38,483 nucleotides of DNA from Muribaculaceae bacterium (GTDB taxonomy: Bacteria > Bacteroidota > Bacteroidia > Bacteroidales > Muribaculaceae), in contig JAIEBK010000057.1 of NCBI GenBank assembly GCA_029070945.1, forward strand, positions 4,428 through 42,910. The letters run 5' to 3'. This document shows, piece after piece, positions 32,030-38,483 of this stretch (position 1 is the stretch's first letter; each line of letters begins with the position of its first letter). Position numbers and translations under genes: made by a program. A model generated the notes under the pieces. The model did not search any database. It was not told where the DNA came from and saw only the letters and a program-made list of their open reading frames with translations.

Positions 32030-34069
32030 TTACCAGATAATGACACGCTCTTCAGCGGGACGGAACATCTTGTCGCCATCCTTGATGCCGAAAGCCTTGA
32101 AGAAGGGGTCGATATTCTTAAGTGTAACATTCACACGGTTTTCGCCGAGGGAGTGAACGTCGCCGCTGGTGAGGTTGCGCATTTCAGCCTCGCGTATGTT
32201 CTGTGCCCAGAGATTTGCGTAGTTCATATAGAACACCTGGGCTGGTGTAAGACCCTCGATCAGAGCTTCTTCGCTCTCTACGTCGACACCCTTTTTCTTC
32301 TGGCTGTCGAGGAAAGCCGTCATTGCTACGCGAAGACCACCCTGGTCCGCGATATTCTCGCCGAGTGTGTACTGTCCGTTGGCGAAAAGGCCTGGAAGAA
32401 TCTCGACCTTGTTAAATTGATCGGCAAGACCCTGGGTAAGCTGGCTGAACGCCTGTGCGTCTTCCGGCTGCCACCAGTTGACCATGTTTCCGTTTGCATC
32501 GAAATTGCATCCCTGGTCGTCGAATCCATGTGTCATCTCATGGCCAATCACGACGCCGATTCCACCGTAGTTTTCAGCGTCACTTGCTTCCGGATCAAAG
32601 AAAGGAGCCTGGAGGATACCGGCAGGGAATACGATCTCGTTGTTGAGAGGATTATAATATGCGTTGATGGTCTGCGGTGTCATTGCCCATTCGGTGCGAT
32701 CTACAGGTTTGCCCCACTTCTTGAGATATTCTTTCTGAGCCCACATCCGGGCGTTCTTCACATTGTCCGCGTAGCTGAGAGCCGGGTCGATCTCAAGTTC
32801 GGAATAGTCCTTCCATTTGTCGGGATAGCCGATCTTGACGGTAAACTTATTGAGTTTCTTGAGTGCTTCGACCTTAGTGTCGTCGCTCATCCACTCGAGA
32901 TGTATGATATGCTTTCCGAGAGCGTTGCGGAGATTCTCTACCAGACCGATCATATAGTCTTTTGAACTCTGAGGGAAATATTCTTCTACGTAGAGCTCGC
33001 CGATAGCTTCTCCGAGGAAGCCTTCGGTCACGCCGAGAGCTTTCTTCCAGCGCGGACGCTGCTGCTGAACGCCGCTCATCACCTTATTGAACTCAAAAGC
33101 TGCATCGGCGAAATCGTCACTGAGATATGAAGCATAATCCTGAGCCACAAGCCAGGCATAGTAGTCTTTCAGTTCTCGGTCTGTAAGATTGGCGAGAAGT
33201 TTATTGGCTGCGTTCATGGATCGCGGCTCTGTCACGATGATTGTCTCCGGAGCCTCGATCTCCATTGTCTCTGTGAAGAAGCGGTCAAGCGGAAGGTTGC
33301 TCCATTTGGCCTTGACGTCCTCATAGCTGAAAGGATTATAGAGAGCCGGGATGTTGCGGCTTTCCTCGCGGGTCAGGGCGGAATCAGCGAGAGCGGTCTC
33401 TATCTTCATGACGCTCTTCACGATGCGCTTGGCGTCCTTCTTTGAGTATCCGGCGAGAGTCATGTATTTCTCTATCAGTTTCTGATATGCGTCACGCACT
33501 TCCTTGTTGCGCTTGTCGTTGAGGAGATAGTAATCTCGGTCGCCAAGTCCGAGGCTGTTGCTGCCGAGATACATAGCGTATACCTGGGAGTTGGCAAGGT
33601 CTTCCTGCGGACCTCCGGAGAATAGAGGACTCGAGAAATTCGTGTGCATCCAGAGGTGAAGGTCGGTCATGCCGTCGTGGCTGGTGCTCTCGATCTTGGA
33701 GAGATAAGGTTTGATAGGTTCGGCACCGAGTTTGTTCCGACGTACGGAATCCATACCCTGTTCGTAGAGAGTCGCTACCTTATAGGCATTGGTTCCCGGC
33801 TTGGGATTTGTAGCTGCGAGTCCTGTCACGATTCGACGTACACGGTTGTTGCTGGAATCGTTAAGGATATTGAATGCACCGTAGCGGGAATATTCAGGGG
33901 TGAGAGGGTGCGAGTCCATCCATCCTTTGTTGACATGACGGTAGAAGTCGGCTGAAGCCGGGGTGTTAGGGTCGATACCCTTCGGATCGAGGCTTTTCAG
34001 GTGCTCTGCATGCATCCCCATGCAGATAGAAGCCGAAGCAATGATCGCGAAAAGATTTCTCAGTTTCAT
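32030..34069 (-). CDS. pepO: M13-family zinc metalloendopeptidase (PepO/neprilysin-like), exported
   Basis: A 679-residue protein with an N-terminal signal peptide (MKLRNLFAIIASASICMGMHA, likely cut after HA). The zinc motif HEMTH is at residues 510-514 in GHEMTHGFDDQGCNF, and GENIADQGGLRVAM gives the third ligand Glu. NAYYNPLNNEIVFPAGILQAPFF is the M13 substrate-binding stretch. The C terminus ends MFRPAEERVIIW, keeping the conserved region with R and the final W. The family cleaves short peptides; here in the periplasm. No lipobox is seen (residue before Cys16 is Ile). Its start overlaps the menF stop by four bases (ATGA). Confidence 0.95.
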   Translation of the reverse strand: MKLRNLFAIIASASICMGMHAEHLKSLDPKGIDPNTPASADFYRHVNKGWMDSHPLTPEYSRYGAFNILNDSSNNRVRRIVTGLAATNPKPGTNAYKVATLYEQGMDSVRRNKLGAEPIKPYLSKIESTSHDGMTDLHLWMHTNFSSPLFSGGPQEDLANSQVYAMYLGSNSLGLGDRDYYLLNDKRNKEVRDAYQKLIEKYMTLAGYSKKDAKRIVKSVMKIETALADSALTREESRNIPALYNPFSYEDVKAKWSNLPLDRFFTETMEIEAPETIIVTEPRSMNAANKLLANLTDRELKDYYAWLVAQDYASYLSDDFADAAFEFNKVMSGVQQQRPRWKKALGVTEGFLGEAIGELYVEEYFPQSSKDYMIGLVENLRNALGKHIIHLEWMSDDTKVEALKKLNKFTVKIGYPDKWKDYSELEIDPALSYADNVKNARMWAQKEYLKKWGKPVDRTEWAMTPQTINAYYNPLNNEIVFPAGILQAPFFDPEASDAENYGGIGVVIGHEMTHGFDDQGCNFDANGNMVNWWQPEDAQAFSQLTQGLADQFNKVEILPGLFANGQYTLGENIADQGGLRVAMTAFLDSQKKKGVDVESEEALIEGLTPAQVFYMNYANLWAQNIREAEMRNLTSGDVHSLGENRVNVTLKNIDPFFKAFGIKDGDKMFRPAEERVIIW

Positions 34070-35082
34070 TCTTCTGAAATTTTTAATTTGTTTATTATGG
34101 TTTTTGATTTCATTTCGGTTTCAATCCATTCTTCATCCGGATCGGAAAGAACGGTGACTCCACATCCTGCGAAGACACTGACAGCATCCGGAGACACTTT
34201 AGCCGACCGCAGGTTTACGAAAAAAGCCGTGATTCCCTCGATATCATCAGGACCGCAGAATCCGCCATACATTTCTCGTGAGAACTTCTCGCAATTCCGT
34301 ATCAGCTCAAGTGAGTGCATGCGATCCGAACCGCATAGTGCCGGTGTCGGCGAAATCTCTGTCAGGAGCTTCCGCAGTCTGCTGTGATAGCTTTCTTCAA
34401 AATCGTCTGCGATGCCGGAGGGGGGCATATAGGCTGATATGGGAGTGCAGATATGTTCGATCTGTCCCGCTCTTTTTGTATATGTCTTTCCTGCGGTTAC
34501 GGCTCCGCAGTGTCTCATAAGGGAATCCATGATAAACTCCGTCACCATAGCCTGTTCATCACGGTTTTTTTCATCCCACTCTTTGGCCTGCCCGGAATAA
34601 GGACGTGTCCCGGCAAGAGCCATCGTGGATATAAATTCCCCCTCCTTACGGAGCAGGAGTTCCGGGGAGGCTCCTATCCAGGTGCCTGTGGTTGGCGTGG
34701 AAAAAAGGAACACAAATGCTTCGGGATAAGACGAGCAGAGATTATCGAATGTCGCGTCGAGGTTGATATTGGAGTCGACACGAATCACTCGTGCTGCGAC
34801 TGTCTTGCCTCTGCTGGAGCCGAGTGAATTAATTATGGTACGGACCTCATTTTCAAAGTCTTCCCTGGAGGTGGTTGTGGGAAGATAGGATGTCTCCGGT
34901 TTGAATTCTGAATCTGGATTGCAGATATCAAAAGGAATCGTCATCAATCCGTCGTCAGGATCTGAAAACGGAGCTATGACAAAACCTTTAGCGAACCCTT
35001 TAAGAAGACGCTGCGAACCACCTGATATGATTTCAGTGGAGTTGGGAAGTCTGTATTTAAACCAGTTCACCGAATAGTTCAA
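34066..35082 (-). CDS. menF: Isochorismate synthase (chorismate-binding family)
   Basis: A 338-residue chorismate-utilising enzyme. It has the general-base Lys region GKTVAARVIRVDS, TTGTWIGASPELLL, TMALAGTRPYSG, AGQIEHICTPI and REMYGGFCGPDD followed by FFVNLRSAKV and FAGCGVTVLSDPDEEW. The Lys before VAAR aligns by eye with the water-activating Lys of MenF/EntC. This and the lack of a glutaminase partner favour isochorismate synthase over TrpE/PabB. The start at 35082 overlaps the rimO 3' end by 26 bases; no other nearby start keeps the family N terminus. It supplies isochorismate to MenD, encoded 25 kb away. Confidence 0.87.
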   Translation of the reverse strand: MNYSVNWFKYRLPNSTEIISGGSQRLLKGFAKGFVIAPFSDPDDGLMTIPFDICNPDSEFKPETSYLPTTTSREDFENEVRTIINSLGSSRGKTVAARVIRVDSNINLDATFDNLCSSYPEAFVFLFSTPTTGTWIGASPELLLRKEGEFISTMALAGTRPYSGQAKEWDEKNRDEQAMVTEFIMDSLMRHCGAVTAGKTYTKRAGQIEHICTPISAYMPPSGIADDFEESYHSRLRKLLTEISPTPALCGSDRMHSLELIRNCEKFSREMYGGFCGPDDIEGITAFFVNLRSAKVSPDAVSVFAGCGVTVLSDPDEEWIETEMKSKTIINKLKISEE

Positions 35083-36361
35083 AGGGCTCGGCCCCGGTTA
35101 TTTTGACATTGATGAATTCTCCGGGCTCGGCGTCCGAACCCTTCACGTATATCTCGGGATCGACCTCAGGGGAGTCCCATTGTGTACGCCCTATGCGGGT
35201 ATCGCCCTCGATACGGTCTACAAGTACACGTACGGTCATACCGACCATCTCGAGGTTTCGCTGATACGATATTTCCTGTTGCAGTTCCATGAGCCGGTCA
35301 AGACGTGCCTGCTTCACTTCCGGGGGAATGTCATCTGTAAGGTTTTTCGCTGCCCATGTATCGTCTTCCTCGCTGTAGGCGAAAGCACCCATTCTCTCAA
35401 AACGCTGTTCACGTACAAAATCGAGAAGTTGCTCGAACTCTTCATCCCCTTCTCCGGGAAAGCCGACCATAAGGGTAGTTCTTATTTTCAGTCCCGGCAC
35501 CCGTCGGCGCATCTCCGCGAGCAGTTCTTTTGTCTGTTGGCCGTTGATATGCCGACGCATATTGTCGAGGACTTTGTCTGAGACATGCTGGAGTGCTATA
35601 TCGATATATTTACATACATTTTCATGGCGCGCCATTACGTCGAGGAGTTCCATCGGGAAGTCGGAAGGATACGCGTAGTGCAGACGAATCCATTCCACTC
35701 CCCGAATCTCTGCCATGCGGTCGATAAGTTCGGGCAAAGCGTGATGACCGTACAGATCAGTGCCGTAGCTGCTGAGGTCCTGGGCGATTACGTTGAAATC
35801 CTTAACTCCTTTGCTGACGAGTTCGCGCGTTTCATCCAGAATCTCCTCTATTGGTCGGGATGTATGACGTCCGGTAATGATCGGAATTGCACAAAAAGCA
35901 CAGAATCGGTTGCATCCTTCCGATATCTTGATGTATGTGCTGTGCGGGGGAGTGGTAAGTGTACGTTCCCAGTCTTTGGGTGAGTTCTTCTCATCGGAAG
36001 AACGGTCGGGAAGACTTTCTATGAAATCCTTCCAGTCGAATTTCCCATACCAGACATCTACTTCAGGAATCTCATCCTTCAGTTCGTCCATATATCTTTG
36101 AGACAGACAGCCCATGACAGCTATATGGCCTATCTTGCGTGTTTTCTTAAGAGATCCGAGCTGAAGAATCATTTCTATCGACTCTTCCTTGGCATCCTGA
36201 ATAAACCCGCATGTATTGACCATCACCCATTCCCCGTTAGGCTGCTCCGCATCATGCCTGACATTGTAGCCCTTTGCCGAGAGCCGGCGCAGGAGTCGTT
36301 CGCTGTCGATGAGGTTCTTGCTGCAGCCGAGAGAGATGACGTCGATAAGTCCTTTTTTCAT
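35057..36361 (-). CDS. rimO: Ribosomal protein S12 methylthiotransferase
   Basis: A 434-residue radical SAM enzyme. The N-terminal cluster-binding domain has Cys in SLGCSKNLIDSE, VNTCGFIQDAKEES and AVMGCLSQRY. The radical SAM motif is GCNRFCAFCAIP. The TRAM domain covers about 370-434. The IDVISLGCSKN start distinguishes RimO from MiaB. It adds a methylthio group to the conserved Asp of S12. It lies 15 bases behind ftsY. Confidence 0.97.
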   Translation of the reverse strand: MKKGLIDVISLGCSKNLIDSERLLRRLSAKGYNVRHDAEQPNGEWVMVNTCGFIQDAKEESIEMILQLGSLKKTRKIGHIAVMGCLSQRYMDELKDEIPEVDVWYGKFDWKDFIESLPDRSSDEKNSPKDWERTLTTPPHSTYIKISEGCNRFCAFCAIPIITGRHTSRPIEEILDETRELVSKGVKDFNVIAQDLSSYGTDLYGHHALPELIDRMAEIRGVEWIRLHYAYPSDFPMELLDVMARHENVCKYIDIALQHVSDKVLDNMRRHINGQQTKELLAEMRRRVPGLKIRTTLMVGFPGEGDEEFEQLLDFVREQRFERMGAFAYSEEDDTWAAKNLTDDIPPEVKQARLDRLMELQQEISYQRNLEMVGMTVRVLVDRIEGDTRIGRTQWDSPEVDPEIYVKGSDAEPGEFINVKITGAEPFELFGELV

Positions 36362-36376
36362 CTACGCAGGTGATAA

Positions 36377-37345
36377 TCATTTGGCGGCGTTACCGAACAG
36401 TGACTTTACAAACTCATCGCTGTGGAATATCTGGAGGTCATCCATTTTCTCGCCGATACCTATATATTTTACAGGGATATTGAACTGGTCGCTTATACCG
36501 ATGACAACGCCACCTTTTGCCGTACCGTCAAGTTTGGTGACAGCGAGAGCGTTGACTTCAGTGGCAGCCACAAACTGCTTGGCCTGTTCATATGCATTCT
36601 GTCCTGTGCTTCCGTCCAATACGAGAAGTACTTCATGCGGTGCGTCAGGAACTACCTTCTGCATGACTTTCTTTACTTTGGAAAGTTCGTCCATGAGACC
36701 TTTCTTGTTGTGAAGACGACCGGCCGTGTCTATGATCACCACATCCGCGCCCTGCGCTTTGGCGCTTGAAAGCGTGTCGAATGCGACTGCGGCCGGGTCG
36801 CTGCCCATCTTCTGCTTGATGACAGGCACTCCTGCACGCTCGCCCCATATGTCGAGCTGCTCTATAGCGGCGGCACGGAAAGTATCTGCCGCGCCAAGAA
36901 TCACTTTGTTGCCGGCTGCCTTGTATTGATAGGCGAGCTTACCGATAGTGGTAGTCTTACCTACCCCGTTGACGCCTACAACCATTATTACATATGGCTT
37001 TTTGTCTACAGGGATCTCGAAATCACCGAGTTCCGGTTCCTTGTCAGGTCGGGAAAGCATCTGGGATATCTCATCGCAGAGAATATCGTTGAGTTCTGAG
37101 GAGTTTATGTATTTATCACGTGCCACACGTTCCTCAAGTCTTTCGATGATCTTAAGTGATGTGTCAACGCCTATATCGGAAGTGATGAACACCTCCTCAA
37201 GATTGTCGAGTACTTCATCATCGACTTTGGATTTGCCTGCAACCGCGCGGGCGATTTTATCCCATACTCCCTTTTTTGTCTTTTCGAGACCGGAATCGAG
37301 CTGTTCCTTTTTCTCTCTCGAAAAAAGTTTTTTGAAAAATCCCAT
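36377..37345 (-). CDS. ftsY: Signal recognition particle receptor
   Basis: A 322-residue SRP GTPase. The N-terminal acidic A domain is very short, as in many Bacteroidetes; the N domain spans about 20-95. G-domain motifs are VGVNGVGKTTTIGKLA (P loop), LGAADTFRAAAIEQL, IIDTAGRLHNKKGLM and TKLDGTAKGGVVIG. It docks SRP-ribosome complexes at the inner membrane. It is the first gene of the ftsY, rimO, menF, pepO unit. Confidence 0.98.
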   Translation of the reverse strand: MGFFKKLFSREKKEQLDSGLEKTKKGVWDKIARAVAGKSKVDDEVLDNLEEVFITSDIGVDTSLKIIERLEERVARDKYINSSELNDILCDEISQMLSRPDKEPELGDFEIPVDKKPYVIMVVGVNGVGKTTTIGKLAYQYKAAGNKVILGAADTFRAAAIEQLDIWGERAGVPVIKQKMGSDPAAVAFDTLSSAKAQGADVVIIDTAGRLHNKKGLMDELSKVKKVMQKVVPDAPHEVLLVLDGSTGQNAYEQAKQFVAATEVNALAVTKLDGTAKGGVVIGISDQFNIPVKYIGIGEKMDDLQIFHSDEFVKSLFGNAAK

Positions 37346-37365
37346 ACGTTTCGGTTTTTATACTG

Positions 37366-37397
37366 CAAAATTAGTGTTTTTTCTTGAAATGCACAAA
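37366..37397 (-). promoter_or_regulatory. Promoter of ftsY-rimO-menF-pepO
   Basis: Minus-strand TAATTTTGCA (box at complement of 37366-37373) with TTTG (complement of 37394-37397) exactly 20 bases upstream. The predicted leader is about 15 bases. Confidence 0.8.
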
Positions 37398-37503
37398 TTT
37401 CGTGCCAAGTTTATAATAAGTCTGAACTTGTTGTGCATACTCATAGTTTGCCGGCTGTGATGCTTTCAGCTCTCTGCTGAATATAATTAAGATTTGATGG
37501 AAA

Positions 37504-37535
37504 TTTGGATATTAGGGAAGTTTTCTCTACCTTTG
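37504..37535 (+). promoter_or_regulatory. Promoter of the GH43-like gene
   Basis: TTTG at 37504-37507, a 20-base spacer and TACCTTTG at 37528-37535 match the consensus fully. The transcript would begin near 37542, about 22 bases before the ATG. Confidence 0.8.
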
Positions 37536-37563
37536 TGAAGTTAATGCAAATATTTCTAATGTT

Positions 37564-38483
37564 ATGAAGAGATCGATATTGATATGCAGTTTATTGTCCA
37601 TGGCGGGTGTGGCTGCATTTGCTGTTGAGAATTTGCCGGTGGAGGTCGGAAACCTGCAGAAGGGAGACCATATGCTTTATTGCCATATGAATGACGCGGG
37701 ACCTGCATGGACGGCTTATGCGGTCAGTGAGGACGGAATCGTGTATCATGATCTTCTGCAGGGGGACTCCATTTTCAGTGATAAGGTTATGGCCCCGATC
37801 GAGGGTCGCACCAGAGATGCTTTCATCTGCAGAAGACATGATGACAAAGGTTTCCTTATGGTCTGCACTGATATGGAGGCCAACGAGGCATCGCGAAAGA
37901 GACTTGGTAAGAAGGAGACATGGGATAACTATGGCATATGTCTGCTGACAAGTGATGACCTCATCAACTGGAAATCGACATCTTTTGACTACCGTAAGGG
38001 CAAGGAAATATTCTCGAATCCTGAGGCGGAAAGCGTATATGAAGACTGGTCAACAATCAACCGCGTTTGGGCGCCGCAGATCATGTGGGATGCTACATAC
38101 GAATGGCCTGACGGAAAGAAGGGTGGCTATATGATATATTATTCCATGTGGAACCGGGACGAGGAATCCTATGACAGAATGTATTATTCATATGCAAACG
38201 AAACTTTTACTAAGCTGACCCAGCCGAAACTGCTGTTTGACTGGGGTTACGCCACAATCGATGCGGATATAAACTGGGTGCCTGCCGATGGCCTGTGGCA
38301 TATGATGATAAAGAAGGAGGGTGGCAAACCTGGACTTTTCACAGCAACGAGTCCTCGCCTGACCGGACCTTGGGGTGAGCCTGACGAGGATGATTACATT
38401 GATTTCGAGGGAAATAAAAAATGTGAAGGCGTATCAGCGTTTCGGCTTCCGGGAGAAGACACATGGCACATCGGATATATCGA
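37564..38483 (+). CDS. Secreted GH43-like beta-propeller glycosidase (arabinosidase-like), 5' part only
   Basis: This gene runs off the right edge, so the track shows no full entry. From ATG 37564 the frame is open for 306 codons. A signal peptide opens it (MKRSILICSLLSMAGVAAFA). The mature part has GDHMLYCHMNDAGPAWTAYA, DNYGICLLTSDDLINWKST, INRVWAPQIMWDATYEWPDG, KKGGYMIYYSMW and TIDADINWVPADGLWHMM, a layout typical of five-bladed propeller hydrolases of the GH43/GH32-like group. WAPQI and a D in the DADI region are consistent with active-site blades. The substrate, probably an arabinose- or galactose-containing glycan, cannot be fixed without the rest. Confidence 0.78.
   Translation, partial: MKRSILICSLLSMAGVAAFAVENLPVEVGNLQKGDHMLYCHMNDAGPAWTAYAVSEDGIVYHDLLQGDSIFSDKVMAPIEGRTRDAFICRRHDDKGFLMVCTDMEANEASRKRLGKKETWDNYGICLLTSDDLINWKSTSFDYRKGKEIFSNPEAESVYEDWSTINRVWAPQIMWDATYEWPDGKKGGYMIYYSMWNRDEESYDRMYYSYANETFTKLTQPKLLFDWGYATIDADINWVPADGLWHMMIKKEGGKPGLFTATSPRLTGPWGEPDEDDYIDFEGNKKCEGVSAFRLPGEDTWHIGYI

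Noticed and set aside
31904-32965. A 353-residue plus-strand ORF over the prs-pepO gap and pepO 3' end
   Set aside because: Almost all of it is antisense to the M13 peptidase gene; its first part covers the pepO terminator. No family features.
1-38483. CRISPR array, tRNA/rRNA genes, insertion sequence or anti-phage system
   Set aside because: I saw no regularly spaced repeats, cloverleaf-like sequence, transposase, or defence-type gene in any gap or frame; nearly all space is filled by recognised core genes.

Overview
The window looks like an ordinary stretch of a Bacteroidales chromosome, most probably Muribaculaceae or a near relative (inference, from memory of gene content; no search was run). 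Pointers to the order are the fused LpxC-FabZ protein, the DUF4295 gene behind rpmG, the menD-menB-menC-menE cluster, a Bacteroides-type tyrosine recombinase, a very long TamB-like protein, the Na+-dependent methylmalonyl-CoA decarboxylase genes, and repeated promoters of the Bacteroidetes primary-sigma type (TTTG or TTG, about 20 bases, TAnnTTTG). Nearly all of the sequence is densely packed core metabolism. I see no CRISPR array, tRNA, rRNA, phage module or insertion sequence.

Layout from left to right. 1-1165 (minus): mce and the start of mmdA, the succinate-to-propionate branch. 1460-9403 (plus): lpxD, lpxC-fabZ and lpxA for lipid A, followed by menD, menB, menC and menE for menaquinone. 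9416-10117 (minus): a Crp/Fnr regulator. 10376-12371 (plus): a SAM-methyltransferase-like protein and a YghZ-like aldo/keto reductase. 12373-19213 (minus): a probable operon nadE, tsaC/sua5, an initiating undecaprenyl-phosphate sugar transferase, a ClC channel and fmt. 19376-20005 (minus): rpmB, rpmG and a DUF4295 gene, closed by a textbook terminator. 20382-21593 (plus): a lone tyrosine recombinase. 21596-23393 (minus): tsaD and a PncC/CinA protein lacking its front domain. 23590-30791 (plus): tamB, a patatin-like lipase and a cytoplasmic GH13 enzyme. 30888-31835 (minus): prs. 32030-37345 (minus): ftsY, rimO, an isochorismate synthase (menF) and an M13 peptidase. 37564 to the end (plus): the start of a secreted GH43-like protein.

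The genes fit a strict or facultative anaerobe that makes lipid A, uses menaquinone for fumarate respiration and ends succinate fermentation in propionate. The menaquinone pathway is split: menDBCE sits at 4.8-9.4 kb, while its first enzyme is 25 kb away behind ftsY and rimO. Both t6A enzymes TsaC and TsaD are present but in separate units.

I did not find a convincing undescribed multi-gene system. The points most worth a second look are the lone recombinase wedged between pncC and rpmB, the possible structured leader of rpmB, a perfect hairpin at the predicted 5' end of the lpxD transcript, a predicted leaderless methyltransferase mRNA, the one-domain-short CinA, the tamB-patatin pair and the relocated menF.
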